In this document: piece after piece, positions 45,073 to 55,279 of the stretch
How positions within the stretch are numbered: position 1 is the first letter of the stretch
Layout: the number at the start of each line of letters is the position of its first letter
Origin: Lysobacterales bacterium
Lineage (GTDB): Bacteria > Pseudomonadota > Gammaproteobacteria > Xanthomonadales > BPKI01
Length of the DNA stretch: 64,000 nt
NCBI GenBank assembly: GCA_026005055.1
Contig: BPKI01000001.1
Location: forward strand, 1 to 64,000
Direction of reading: 5' to 3'
Notes under the pieces: model-generated
Seen by the model: the letters and a program-made list of their open reading frames with translations, nothing else
Told to the model about the DNA's origin: nothing
Databases searched by the model: none
Translations under genes and position numbers: made by a program

Positions 45073-45921
45073 GTGCTGCCCCTCAGCTTCGAGTTTTTCC
45101 CACCTAAGACCGAAGAACAGCGCCGACAGCTCGCGCGCGCCGCGCGCAAGCTCAGGGCGTTCCGGCCGGAATACGTCTCGGTCACTTTCGGCGCCGGGGG
45201 CTCGACCCTGAGCTACACGCCGGAGACGGTGGCGATGCTCCGCCGCGACTTCGGCTTCGATGCCGTCCCCCATCTCTCCTGCATCGGTGGCACCCGCGCC
45301 GAGATCGCAGAGCTCCTCGGACGTTATGAAGCGATGGGTTGCACCCGAATCGTCGCGTTGCGCGGCGACTTACCCTCCGGCATGGTGCGTGGCGGCGATT
45401 TCCGTTACGCCGCCGACTTGGTGCGCTTCATTCGTGAGCGGCATGATCGCCATTTCCGCATCGAGGTGGCCTGTTATCCGGAGTGCCACCCGCAAGCGAG
45501 CGACTTCGCTGCGGATCTCCGCCACTTCGCCGCCAAAGTCGCGGCCGGCGCCGATGCCGCGATCACCCAGTATTTCTTCAACCCCGACGCCTATTTCCGC
45601 TTCGTCGAGGCGGCCCGACGGCTGGGTGTGACGATTCCGATCGTGCCCGGCATCATGCCGATCGCCAACGTCGAGCAGCTCAAGCGCTTCTCCGCCGCCT
45701 GCGGAGCGGAGATCCCGCGTTGGCTCGATCGCCACTTGGAGCGCTTCGCCGGGGACGAGGAAGCTCTGCGCGACTTCGCCGCGGACGTGGTGAGCGAGCT
45801 TTGTCGCCGACTGTCGGAGGGCGGTGCCCCCGGTTTCCACTTCTACACCCTCAACCTCGCACGTCCGACGATCGCGGTGCTCGAGCGACTCGGATACCTG
45901 CCGCTTCGGGCGATCGGATGA
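45073..45921 (+). CDS. metF: 5,10-methylenetetrahydrofolate reductase
   Basis: MetF makes 5-methyl-THF, the methyl donor for methionine synthesis, using FAD. The 282-residue TIM-barrel protein has SFEFFPPKTEEQ at the start (catalytic Glu region), VSVTFGAGGST near residue 35, LRGDLPSG near 96, CYPECHPQA near 134, ITQYFFNPDAYFRFV near 163, and PGIMPI near 191. It begins with GTG at 45073 with no visible ribosome-binding site. A short leader or leaderless mRNA is possible; no riboswitch was seen upstream. Confidence 0.95.
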   Translation: MLPLSFEFFPPKTEEQRRQLARAARKLRAFRPEYVSVTFGAGGSTLSYTPETVAMLRRDFGFDAVPHLSCIGGTRAEIAELLGRYEAMGCTRIVALRGDLPSGMVRGGDFRYAADLVRFIRERHDRHFRIEVACYPECHPQASDFAADLRHFAAKVAAGADAAITQYFFNPDAYFRFVEAARRLGVTIPIVPGIMPIANVEQLKRFSAACGAEIPRWLDRHLERFAGDEEALRDFAADVVSELCRRLSEGGAPGFHFYTLNLARPTIAVLERLGYLPLRAIG

Positions 45922-45963
45922 GGCCCATCCTGCCCGCGCTCATCCTGTGGCAGGATCGGGGCC

Positions 45964-46518
45964 GTGAGCCTGCGGGTCATCATCATTGCCCTGCTCGTCG
46001 TCTCATTTGGGGAAGAATCCGCCGCGGCTCGACTTTTCCGCTGCGTCTCCGCCGCCGGCACGCCGATCTTCACCGATCGCCCGTGCCACATGCTCGATGC
46101 GAGCCCGGCGACTTCCTCCTCCACCCCGGAGCTCAGAGCGCCTGCGGAGCCGGAGCCACCGCCGGAGCCCGATCCGATCCCAGGGCTGTGTCCGGCCCCG
46201 AATGCCGAGCGTTTGCAGCGGGCAGTGGAGAGGGCCTTCGCGAGGCGGCGGGTGAACGACCTCGCAGCCCTCTACCACTGGGTCGGCAGCACGCGGGCCA
46301 GCAGCGTCGCGGTAATGGACCGTCTTGCCGAATTGCTCCGCCATCCGCTCGCGGAAGTCGCCTTCGATCCTCCTTTCGCCGAAAGCGAATGGTCCGAGGA
46401 CGAGAGCCGTCTGCCCGACCTCCGTCTCGAATTGCGGCAATCGCGAAACGAAGAGGAGACCTTTTCGGTCTGGTTTCGGCTGCGCCGCCACGCCGGCTGC
46501 CTCTGGCTCAGCTTCTGA
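45964..46518 (+). CDS. Secreted protein with DUF4124-like N-terminus
   Basis: The 184-residue protein has a signal peptide (about 1-21), then ARLFRCVSAAGTPIFTDRPC, resembling the DUF4124 motif (YRCvd..G...FTD.PC). A Pro/Glu-rich linker (about 48-72) leads to an unrecognised C-terminal domain. The domain pairing suggests an envelope protein, but no function can be given. The GTG at 45964 gives the shortest full signal peptide. It follows metF by 42 bp. Confidence 0.75.
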   Translation: MSLRVIIIALLVVSFGEESAAARLFRCVSAAGTPIFTDRPCHMLDASPATSSSTPELRAPAEPEPPPEPDPIPGLCPAPNAERLQRAVERAFARRRVNDLAALYHWVGSTRASSVAVMDRLAELLRHPLAEVAFDPPFAESEWSEDESRLPDLRLELRQSRNEEETFSVWFRLRRHAGCLWLSF

Positions 46519-46559
46519 GCGATCGCTCGCCGTTCTTCGATCGGGCGCAGTCGAGGCGC

Positions 46560-47408
46560 TCAGGACTTCTTGCGTCGAATCGATCGCAACAACCGACGGC
46601 CGAGTGCGCGGATTTCCCAGCGCACCTGCGCCAACGGGCCCTGATTGCGCGCCAGAGCGGGATATTCCACTCGCTGCCGCTCGAGAATCCTCTCATGGCA
46701 GGCTTTCTTCAATGCTTCGCGCTGAACCTTGGCGCGGAGCTGATGGCGGAGCTGCTCCGGCAAAGATTCCTGGAACAGCGATCTCGAGCGGCAGAGTAGA
46801 TAATTCCCGAACTCGTCGAGAAAGGCATCGTTCACTCGATCCCCGGAGACCATTCTCTGGATCGTGGTGAAGCCCTCGAAATTCATCAGCCGGAAACGAA
46901 TCTGACCGGTGGTCGCACTCGCCTCGATCTCCGCCCTGAGATCGATCTTCCCGCGCGGTCGGAAAACGGCCTCGCTCGCCTGACCATGCTCATCCTTCTT
47001 CAGCACCTGGGCCCCGGCGAGGCGATGCTGCTGGAAAAGCCGCATCATCGCCCCCACTTTCGCCGCTCCTTCCACGTGCTTGAGCGCGCATTCCTCGCTC
47101 AGGATTTGCAGCGTGCCGGCGATCTCCAAGCGGTAGAGACCGGGTTCACGCTGTGGGCGAAGCTGAAAGAGCGGCTCGGTCTCGGCATGGATTTCCCCGT
47201 AGCCAGGAAGCTCGAACACCACCTTCGTGCGCAAGCCCAGTTGCTCCACGTGGGCGAAAAGTTTGCGCAGGAAGCCTGCGATCCGATCCACGGCTGGCTC
47301 GCAGCTTTCGCGGAATGCCTTCTCCCTCGCCTCGCGATCGGCCGAGGCCGCCGCAGGCTCACTCTGGCGAAGCTTCGCCTCCCGCTCGAGCTCATCCAAC
47401 AGTCCCAT
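46560..47408 (-). CDS. Conserved-looking hypothetical cytoplasmic protein
   Basis: The 282-residue protein has no signal or membrane helix. It is charged, with a helical N-terminus (MGLLDELEREAKLRQ) and a central beta-rich part including VVFELPGYGEIHAET near residue 63 and IRFRLMNFEGFTTIQRMV near 173, followed by a basic C-terminus (RRLLRSIRRKKS). I do not recognise the domain. Even composition and an uninterrupted frame support a real gene. The frame is open to a TTG at 47468, so the start is uncertain. Confidence 0.72.
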   Translation of the reverse strand: MGLLDELEREAKLRQSEPAAASADREAREKAFRESCEPAVDRIAGFLRKLFAHVEQLGLRTKVVFELPGYGEIHAETEPLFQLRPQREPGLYRLEIAGTLQILSEECALKHVEGAAKVGAMMRLFQQHRLAGAQVLKKDEHGQASEAVFRPRGKIDLRAEIEASATTGQIRFRLMNFEGFTTIQRMVSGDRVNDAFLDEFGNYLLCRSRSLFQESLPEQLRHQLRAKVQREALKKACHERILERQRVEYPALARNQGPLAQVRWEIRALGRRLLRSIRRKKS

Positions 47409-47568
47409 CGACGTCGACAACGAGAAGACCCGCCCAACAGTGTCCCTCAGTTCGGCTTCCGATCGCAAGTCGCGCAGACTTGACGGCTTCCTGAAAAAAC
47501 CTCACATTTTGGGAACACGGAGTTTTCCAAGAAAAGGTTTCTGGCATTCCCATTCGGAGCAAGCAACC

Positions 47569-47895
47569 ATGAACGTCGACATCGATCTCTCTCAGCTTGA
47601 CCCGCAACAACTGGACCGGCTCATCGAGCAGGCTCAACGCGAAAAGGAGCGGCGCAAGCGCGCCGGTATGGCCGAGGTGCGCCGCGAGTTGCGGCAACTC
47701 GCCCGCGAGCGCGGCTATACCATCGAGGAACTTTTTGGCATCGGCGCTCCACCGCCGGATCGAGGCAAGGTGGCCCCGAAGTACCGCAATCCGGACAATC
47801 CTACCGAGACCTGGTCCGGCCGCGGCCGCAAGCCGCGTTGGTTCGAGGAGGCTTTGGCACGCGGCCTCAGCGCCGAAGCCATGCTGATTCGCTGA
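47569..47895 (+). CDS. H-NS/MvaT-like histone family nucleoid protein
   Basis: The 108-residue protein has an N-terminal coiled coil for oligomerisation (about 5-50; LDRLIEQAQREKERRKRAGM) and the C-terminal H-NS DNA-binding domain: KVAPKYRNPDNPTETWSGRG near 68, with the WSGRGRKPRW minor-groove loop. H-NS proteins bind AT-rich and foreign DNA and silence it. GGAG precedes the ATG. The upstream 80 bp are unusually AT-rich for this genome, as often seen at autoregulated hns genes. A strong terminator follows. Confidence 0.93.
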   Translation: MNVDIDLSQLDPQQLDRLIEQAQREKERRKRAGMAEVRRELRQLARERGYTIEELFGIGAPPPDRGKVAPKYRNPDNPTETWSGRGRKPRWFEEALARGLSAEAMLIR

Positions 47896-47912
47896 AAGCG
47901 CACCCCTGATGC

Positions 47913-47945
47913 ACGGCCCGGCCATTGGAGCCGGGCCGTTTTTTT
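47913..47945 (+). terminator. Intrinsic terminator of the H-NS-like gene
   Basis: A 10-bp GC-rich hairpin (ACGGCCCGGC at 47913-47922 pairs with GCCGGGCCGT at 47930-47939) is followed by a run of six T. It lies 18 bp after the stop codon and is the only textbook intrinsic terminator I found in the window. Confidence 0.92.
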
Positions 47946-47989
47946 GAGCGATTCTCGGGTGCCCTCTTCGCGACCGGGGAATCTCGCCT

Positions 47990-49231
47990 CTAGGCAAGCT
48001 GACGCCGCGGCGGCACCAGAAGATTCCCGAACAGCAAGCCCGCGACCAGGGTGGTGAGCACCATCAGCATACGGAACATCGTATCGATGCCAAGCAGGAG
48101 CTCGTGTTCGAAGACCAGGGCGAAACCCCGGAATCCGACCGAGCCAGGGACCAGCAGGATGATCCCGGGGACGCGCACCAGCGCCCCCGGTCGTCCCGCC
48201 AGGCGCGCGTAGGCATTGGCCGCCGCGCTCACCACGAGGCCCCCGAAGAAGACCGCAAACTCCGCCCCGCCGATGGCGCCGCCCACCTTGGCCGCGAGGT
48301 AGCCGATCCAGGCGGAGGCCATCACCAGCGGCACGTCCCGTCGCGCCGCTCGGAACAGGATGGCGAAGGCGAAACTCGCGCCGAGCAGGGCCAACCATGA
48401 TTCGGGACCGGAGGCGGGTACCGGGGCCGGTACGGAGGGCGCCTGAAAGCCGAATCCGGCGGCGAGCTCGGCACCGGCCACCGCCCCGAAGGTGAGCTTG
48501 AGCAAGGTGGCCAGCGCGCCCGAGAAGCGGGCCGTCCCCGAGGCGAGCTGTTGGCTGGCCACTTCCGCGACCGCGGTGGTCAGAGCGAGACCCGGCAGCA
48601 AGACGATGATGCTCGAGAGAACCAAGGTCTGGACGTGGAATGGGCCGAGCCAAGCCGCCACCGAATGCGCCGCGAGGCTGGCGAAGAGCGCGGCCAACGC
48701 CTCGAAGGCGATGGCGAGATTGGGACGGCCTTCGGTGAATAGAGAGAAGAGGCCGATCAGCGCGCCCACGCCGCCAGCCAAGAGCACGGCCGCCTCCCCC
48801 ATGCCAAGAAGCGCTGCCACGCTCGCCGAGGAGAGTCCGTAGGCGCCGACCAGGGCGAGACGTAGCCGCCAGGAGCGGCTCTCGCCGAGGTCACGCAGCG
48901 CCGCGAAACCACTCTCCAGGTCGAGGCTTCCCCTCGAGACCGCCTCGGCGATCGCATCGACCCGCGCGAGCAGGGCGAGATGAACGTCGCCGGGATTCAC
49001 CCGCACCACGAGAGTGTGGTATCGCATCGGATCCTCGGCGTGCTCACGTGCTGCCAGCGAAAGCGTGATCCCGGTGGGCGTGGCCAAGACTTGGCAGGCG
49101 ATCCCGAGCTGCTCGGCCACCGCCGTCACCGCCTCCTCCAGACGCTGCGAGGGCGTGCCGTACTGATGCAGCCGCCTGGCCAAGAGCTTCAGGAAAGCAA
49201 CGCGGCGGGCCAACTTCTCGGAATCGTTCAC
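47990..49231 (-). CDS. ThrE-type threonine/serine exporter, fused form
   Basis: The 413-residue protein has a soluble N-terminal part followed by about ten helices in two sections, corresponding to the ThrE_1 and ThrE_2 (DUF1212/DUF3815) halves: VTAVAEQLGIACQVLATPTGI near residue 36 and LLVPGSVGFRGFALVFE near 358. Such carriers export threonine or serine. A GTG start at 49231 is used. It diverges from the EamA transporter gene with 66 bp between starts. Confidence 0.9.
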   Translation of the reverse strand: MNDSEKLARRVAFLKLLARRLHQYGTPSQRLEEAVTAVAEQLGIACQVLATPTGITLSLAAREHAEDPMRYHTLVVRVNPGDVHLALLARVDAIAEAVSRGSLDLESGFAALRDLGESRSWRLRLALVGAYGLSSASVAALLGMGEAAVLLAGGVGALIGLFSLFTEGRPNLAIAFEALAALFASLAAHSVAAWLGPFHVQTLVLSSIIVLLPGLALTTAVAEVASQQLASGTARFSGALATLLKLTFGAVAGAELAAGFGFQAPSVPAPVPASGPESWLALLGASFAFAILFRAARRDVPLVMASAWIGYLAAKVGGAIGGAEFAVFFGGLVVSAAANAYARLAGRPGALVRVPGIILLVPGSVGFRGFALVFEHELLLGIDTMFRMLMVLTTLVAGLLFGNLLVPPRRQLA

Positions 49232-49297
49232 GTCGTGGCCAGTAGGAGGGGAGGCGGCGATAATGGCGCGCCCTACCTACTCCTCTCAACTCCCGCC

Positions 49298-50164
49298 GTG
49301 GGTCTCGGCGAAATTTTCGCGCTGGCAAGCGCCCTGGCCTGGGCTCTCGGGGTCGTGCTTTACCGCCGCCTCGGCGAGACGCTGCCGCCACTCGCGCTCA
49401 ACTTCTTCAAGAATCTTCTCGTGCTCGGCTTCGTCCTGCCGACCGTGCCGCTACTGAGCGGTTTCGCGCTCCCCCGCCTGGGCGCGGCCGAGCTCGCAAT
49501 CTGCCTGCTCTCGGGGATGCTCGGCATCGCCCTTGCCGACACCCTCTACTTCCGCGCGCTCAACCGGCTCGGTGCAAGCCGCGCCGGGGTCATCGGCAAT
49601 TTTTACAGCCCTTTCGTCATCGTCCTTTCCTATTTATTCCTCGCCGAGCGACTGGCGCCGCTGCAAATCGCCGGCTTTTTCTTGGTCAGTATGGGGGTCT
49701 TTTTGGTCGGCCGCCCGGAACGCTCCGGAAACGGCCACGCCGATCTGGGTGCGGTCCTGACCGGGATGTTTTCGATTTTCTTGATGGCCGCCGCGATCGT
49801 GATGGTCAAGCGCATTCTCGAGGCGCAACCGCTTTTGTGGATCGTCCTGCTTCGCCTCCTCGGCGGCATCCTCGGAATGCTCCTCATCTTCGTTTTCACC
49901 GGATTCCCGCGCCCCTTGCCGGCTTCCCGCATCCGTTGGTCCCTCCTCATTCCCGCCGCCTTCGTTGGCCAGTACCTCTCGATGATCTTTTGGCTGGGCG
50001 GATACAAACACACCCAGGCTTCCGTGGCGGCGATCCTCAACGAGTCGAGCTCGGTATTCATCGTCCTCCTCGCCTGGCTGATGCTCGGCGAGCGCGTGGC
50101 GACGCTGACTGCTGTCGGCATTGTCCTCAGCCTGGCCGGCATCGCCTGTATGCTGCTGGCATGA
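49298..50164 (+). CDS. EamA/DMT-superfamily transporter
   Basis: The 288-residue protein has ten helices in two EamA repeats (LGEIFALASALAWALGVVLYRRL at the start; ASVAAILNESSSVFIVLLAWLMLGERV near 245). The substrate is unknown. The GTG at 49298 starts directly at the first repeat and lacks a clear ribosome-binding site. Its stop overlaps the mlaE start (ATGA), so it is translationally coupled to the lipid-transport operon, which is unusual. Confidence 0.87.
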   Translation: MGLGEIFALASALAWALGVVLYRRLGETLPPLALNFFKNLLVLGFVLPTVPLLSGFALPRLGAAELAICLLSGMLGIALADTLYFRALNRLGASRAGVIGNFYSPFVIVLSYLFLAERLAPLQIAGFFLVSMGVFLVGRPERSGNGHADLGAVLTGMFSIFLMAAAIVMVKRILEAQPLLWIVLLRLLGGILGMLLIFVFTGFPRPLPASRIRWSLLIPAAFVGQYLSMIFWLGGYKHTQASVAAILNESSSVFIVLLAWLMLGERVATLTAVGIVLSLAGIACMLLA

Positions 50165-51300
50165 GCCATCGTTCCGAAAGCCCGCCGCCAGCCCTTTTGC
50201 GAGAAGGCGATCGGATCGCGCTCATCGGGTCCTGGACGCTCGAGCGCGCTGCCCGAATCCGGGCCGAGATCGAGCGCATGCCGCGACCGAGCGAGAGTCC
50301 GCTTCGCCTTTCGCTTGAGCGCCTCGAGCGTATGGACAGCGCCGGTGCGATCCTGCTCGCCGAGCTCGCATCTCGGCTCGGGCTCGATCCCCGCCATCCT
50401 CCGCTCGAAGGCGGCGATCCGGCCCTGGTGCATTGGCTTCAGCACATGCTCGCCGCCTGTAAGCCGATCGCCGAGGCGCCGCGCTTGCCCGGGCGCGATC
50501 CGGCGACCTGGCTTCTTGCTCATGTCGGCCGGGCGACCCTCGCCATCCTCCGCCATGCGCGCGAGCTCCTCGGCTTTTTCGGACTCACGGTGATCACCCT
50601 GCTTCGGGTGCTGGTCCGACCGAGCCGCCTTCGCCTCACCCCGATCGCCCATCACATCGAGCAGGTGGGCATCGATGCGGTGCCGCTCGTTGGCCTCCTC
50701 AGCTTCCTGGTCGGGGCGGTGATCGCCTTTCTCGGCGCCACCGTCCTCAAGGAATTCGCGGCGGAGGTCTATACCGTCGAGCTAGTGAGCTTCTCCTTCC
50801 TGCGCGAGTTTGGGGTCCTGCTTGCCGCCATCCTCCTCGCCGGCCGCACGGCGAGCGCCTTCACCGCGCAGATCGGCGCCATGAAGAGCCACGAAGAGAT
50901 CGATGCGATGCGCGTGCTCGGTCTCGATCCCGTCGAGCTCTTGGTGATTCCGCGGCTGCTTGCGCTCGTGCTCGTGCTGCCGATGCTCGCCTTCCTCGCC
51001 GCTCTCGCCGGCATCGTCGGTGGCGCGATCGTGGCGGTGATGAGCCTTGAGATGTCGCCGGCGCTTTTCGTGGTCCGCTTCTGGGACACCCTCGAGCTTC
51101 GCCATGTCTGGGTCGGTCTCATCAAGGCGCCGGTGTTCGCGCTCATCATCGCTGTGATCGGCTGCTTGCAAGGCTTCAAGGTCACCGGCTCGGCGGAATC
51201 CGTCGGCGAGCGCACGACCTCATCGGTGGTCCAGGCCATTTTCCTGGTGATCTTGTTCGATGCGCTCTTCGCTGTGTTCTTCATGGAGATCGGGATGTGA
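50161..51300 (+). CDS. MlaE-type ABC transporter permease with N-terminal STAS-like domain
   Basis: The 379-residue protein joins an N-terminal STAS-like part (about 10-85; LRLSLERLERMDSAGAILLAEL) to an MlaE permease: HHIEQVGIDAVPLVGLLSFLVGAVIAF near residue 162, AGRTASAFTAQIGAMKSHEEIDAMRVLGLDP near 235 and GLIKAPVFALIIAVIGCLQG near 317. MlaE-type permeases move phospholipids between the membranes. The fused STAS domain probably replaces the separate MlaB subunit. It overlaps mlaF (GTGA). Confidence 0.92.
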   Translation: MSHRSESPPPALLREGDRIALIGSWTLERAARIRAEIERMPRPSESPLRLSLERLERMDSAGAILLAELASRLGLDPRHPPLEGGDPALVHWLQHMLAACKPIAEAPRLPGRDPATWLLAHVGRATLAILRHARELLGFFGLTVITLLRVLVRPSRLRLTPIAHHIEQVGIDAVPLVGLLSFLVGAVIAFLGATVLKEFAAEVYTVELVSFSFLREFGVLLAAILLAGRTASAFTAQIGAMKSHEEIDAMRVLGLDPVELLVIPRLLALVLVLPMLAFLAALAGIVGGAIVAVMSLEMSPALFVVRFWDTLELRHVWVGLIKAPVFALIIAVIGCLQGFKVTGSAESVGERTTSSVVQAIFLVILFDALFAVFFMEIGM

Positions 51301-52073
51301 GCGCGGAGCACGTGGTCGAGGTCGAGGGCCTGATCACCCGCTTCGGCACGGTGGAGGTTCATCGCGGCCTCTCGCTCCGCCTGCGGCGCGGCGAGATCCT
51401 CGGCGTCGTGGGCGGCTCGGGCACCGGCAAATCGGTCCTCATGCGCACCATCCTCGGCCTTAAGCGTCCCGACGCTGGCCGCATCGTGCTCTTCGGCGAG
51501 GAGGTGACCGACCGCCCCGCGGGAACCCGCGGCCTTCTGGAGCAGCGGATCGGGGTGCTCTTCCAGGACGGCGCCCTCTTCTCCTCGCTCACGGTCCTTG
51601 AGAACGTGCTCGTGCCGATCCGAGAGTTTCATCCCGACCTCGATGATGATCTCGCCCGCTGCCTGGCCCGCCTCAAGATCGCGATCGCCGGCCTTCAGGA
51701 GGATGCCGCGGGCAAATATCCGTCTGAGCTCTCGGGCGGAATGCGCAAGCGCGCGGGACTTGCCCGCGCGCTCGCGCTCGATCCAGAGGTGCTTTTTCTC
51801 GATGAGCCCACCGCCGGCCTCGACCCGATCACGGCAGGCGCTTTCGACGAGCTCGTCCGAACCCTCGCCAAGGCCTTGCGTCTCACCGTGTTCCTGATCA
51901 CCCACGATCTCGACACCCTCTATCGGGTTTGCGACCGGGTGGCCGTACTCGGCGAAGGGAAAGTCCTGATCGTCGGCACCCTCGAGGAGGTCGAGGCGCA
52001 CCCGAATCCGTGGATCCAGCGCTATTTCCTCGGCCCGCGGGGGCGCGCCGCCGCTCGTGCGAGAATGGCCTGA
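51297..52073 (+). CDS. MlaF-type ABC transporter ATP-binding protein
   Basis: The 258-residue ATPase has Walker A GGSGTGKS at 39-46, Q-loop LFQDGALFSSLTVLENV near 91, signature LSGGMRKRAGLARAL near 143, Walker B EVLFLDEPTAGLDP near 163 and switch His LITHDLDTLY near 200. It powers the MlaE-type permease and is followed 3 bp later by the MlaD-type gene. Confidence 0.95.
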   Translation: MSAEHVVEVEGLITRFGTVEVHRGLSLRLRRGEILGVVGGSGTGKSVLMRTILGLKRPDAGRIVLFGEEVTDRPAGTRGLLEQRIGVLFQDGALFSSLTVLENVLVPIREFHPDLDDDLARCLARLKIAIAGLQEDAAGKYPSELSGGMRKRAGLARALALDPEVLFLDEPTAGLDPITAGAFDELVRTLAKALRLTVFLITHDLDTLYRVCDRVAVLGEGKVLIVGTLEEVEAHPNPWIQRYFLGPRGRAAARARMA

Positions 52074-52076
52074 ACC

Positions 52077-53042
52077 ATGGAGACCCGCGCGCACCACGTC
52101 CTCGTCGGCGCCTTCACCCTCGCGGTGGCGGCCCTGTTCATGGCGTTCCTGTACTTCTCCGGGCGGCTGACGACCGAGGAGGAGTTCATCGAGCTCGAAG
52201 TGGTCTTCACCGAGGCGGTCACAGGTCTCGGCGTCGGCGGCACCGTCCAATACAACGGGATCAAGATCGGCGAGGTGCGGCGGCTGTTCATCGACCCCGA
52301 GGATCCCTCGCGGGTGATCGCTCGCGCCCGCGTCTCGGCGCAGGCTCCGATCAAGGTGGACACGCGGGCGCGGCTGGCCTTCACGGGGCTCACCGGGCTC
52401 GCCGAGATCCAGCTCTTCGGCGGTGATCGCTTCAGCCCGCCGCTTCGGGGCGTGGATGGCAAGCCACCGCGCATCGTCGCCGAGGAGAGCGCGCTGCAGA
52501 AGCTCCTCGCCGCCGGCGAGGGTGCGGTGGCGACGGTGAACGAGGCCTTGGTGCGGCTCAACACCCTGCTCAGCAACGAGAACATCGAGCGAGTGAGCCA
52601 CACGCTGGAGCACATCGAAGCGCTCGCCGCGAGCATCGCCGCCAGGCGAGAAGCCATCGAATCGACGCTTGAGGACATCGCCGCGACCGCGGCGAGTGCG
52701 CGCGCGCTGGCCAGCGATGCGCGCGTGGCGCTCGAGCGCCTCGAGCGGATCAGCGCCTCGGCGGAAACCGCTTTCGATCGCGAACTTCGACCCGCCGTCA
52801 GCGAGCTCCACCGGACCGCGTCCGCCGCGCGCAGGCTGATCGAGAGCTTGGAGGCCGTGATCGCCGAGAATCGCGACGCGGTGGGCGCCTTCGCCAACCA
52901 GGCCCTCGGACAGATCGGCCCTGCCCTCGGCGAGCTTCGTGCCCTACTGCGCGGACTCACGCGCATCGCCGAGCGGCTCGAGGAGGATCCCGCCGGGTTC
53001 CTGCGCGGCGCCGACCGGCCACCGGAGCGATCACCCCGATGA
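52077..53042 (+). CDS. MlaD/MCE-family substrate-binding protein
   Basis: The 321-residue protein has one N-terminal helix (about 8-28) and an MCE domain (about 38-120; GLGVGGTVQYNGIKIGEVRRLFIDP), the lipid-carrying ring domain. A long helical C-terminal part (about 140-310, Ala/Glu/Arg-rich with SHTLEHIEALAASIAARREAI) could form the tunnel or span toward the outer membrane, as in longer MCE proteins. It overlaps the lipoprotein gene by 4 bp. Confidence 0.93.
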   Translation: METRAHHVLVGAFTLAVAALFMAFLYFSGRLTTEEEFIELEVVFTEAVTGLGVGGTVQYNGIKIGEVRRLFIDPEDPSRVIARARVSAQAPIKVDTRARLAFTGLTGLAEIQLFGGDRFSPPLRGVDGKPPRIVAEESALQKLLAAGEGAVATVNEALVRLNTLLSNENIERVSHTLEHIEALAASIAARREAIESTLEDIAATAASARALASDARVALERLERISASAETAFDRELRPAVSELHRTASAARRLIESLEAVIAENRDAVGAFANQALGQIGPALGELRALLRGLTRIAERLEEDPAGFLRGADRPPERSPR

Positions 53043-53683
53043 GACGCCTGCCGATCCTCGCCATCCTCGCCGCCTCTTTGCTCGCCGCCTGCATCCGAGT
53101 GAACGTCGGCGGCACAGGCGGCGAAGCCCCTGCGATCTACCGCCTGAGCGCCCCCGCGCCGCCGCCCGACCTTCCCCGTGTCAACTGGCAGCTGGTCGTC
53201 GATCGCCCCACTGCCGCCCGCGAGCTCGACGGGCAGCGCATCCTGTGGATCGACGCCGCCGGCCGCCTGAGCGCCCTCCCGCGAGTGCAGTGGAGCGACC
53301 GCACGCCCGATCTCCTGCAGGGGGCGATCCTCGAGGTGCTCGAACGCAGCGGTGCGATCGGCGGCATCGACCGTCCCGAGAGCGGGCTGCGCGGGGACTA
53401 CGTGCTGCTCTCCGAGATCCGCGGCTTCGAGCTGCGGGAAGAGGCAGGGCGAACGCTCTCGGCCCGGATCGCGCTCGGGCTTCGGCTGCTCGCCCCGGCC
53501 CGCAATCGCATCGTCGCCGCCACCCTGATCGAGGCCTCGGCCCCGGCGAGCGACCGCTCGGAAACGGCGCTGGTCAGAGCATTCCAGCAGGCTTTCGGCG
53601 AGGTCGTCACGAAAGCGGCAGCCTGGACGCTCAGCGTCGGCGAAGCCAACCGCGTCTCCGGACCGCCTGCCCCAGGACCTTGA
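53039..53683 (+). CDS. ABC-type transport auxiliary lipoprotein (PqiC/DUF330-like)
   Basis: The 214-residue lipoprotein has a signal peptide ending in LLAAC (Cys18) and an ABC-transport auxiliary domain: IYRLSAPAPPP near residue 33, LDGQRILWIDAAGRLSALPRVQWSDRTPDLLQGAIL near 63, and VKAFQQAF-like LVRAFQQAFGEVVTKAAAW near 178. PqiC-type lipoproteins sit in the outer membrane and dock MCE systems. Here it takes the place of MlaC in the operon. Confidence 0.9.
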   Translation: MRRLPILAILAASLLAACIRVNVGGTGGEAPAIYRLSAPAPPPDLPRVNWQLVVDRPTAARELDGQRILWIDAAGRLSALPRVQWSDRTPDLLQGAILEVLERSGAIGGIDRPESGLRGDYVLLSEIRGFELREEAGRTLSARIALGLRLLAPARNRIVAATLIEASAPASDRSETALVRAFQQAFGEVVTKAAAWTLSVGEANRVSGPPAPGP

Positions 53684-53705
53684 GCTGCTAAAATCCCCGT
53701 TTCTT

Positions 53706-53768
53706 GCCGAGGGGCGTTGCAGCCCGCACCGCGGGTCAGGCTCGGCTTCCATCGCGCAACGACGCCCG
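53706..53768 (+). promoter_or_regulatory. SAH riboswitch in the ahcY leader
   Basis: The leader matches the S-adenosylhomocysteine riboswitch pattern: GCCGAGGGGCGTTGCAGC, a small CCGC-ACC-GCGG hairpin, CAGGCTCGG, then CAACGACGCCC. GGGCGTTG pairs with CAACGACGCCC, and CCGAG pairs with CTCGG as the pseudoknot partner. It lies 26 bp before the ahcY start. In known examples SAH binding switches expression on. Confidence 0.92.
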
Positions 53769-53793
53769 CCGCCCTCGACCTCGGAGTTTTCCC

Positions 53794-55236
<1,443 letters not shown>

Positions 55237-55279
55237 GGCGTCCGCGACGGCACCGCGCCGTTCGTAGCCCGTCGAATGC

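Noticed and set aside
52077-53042. The MCE gene as a virulence-type Mce operon member
   Set aside because: There is a single MCE domain with MlaE/MlaF-type partners, the usual Gram-negative lipid-transport arrangement.
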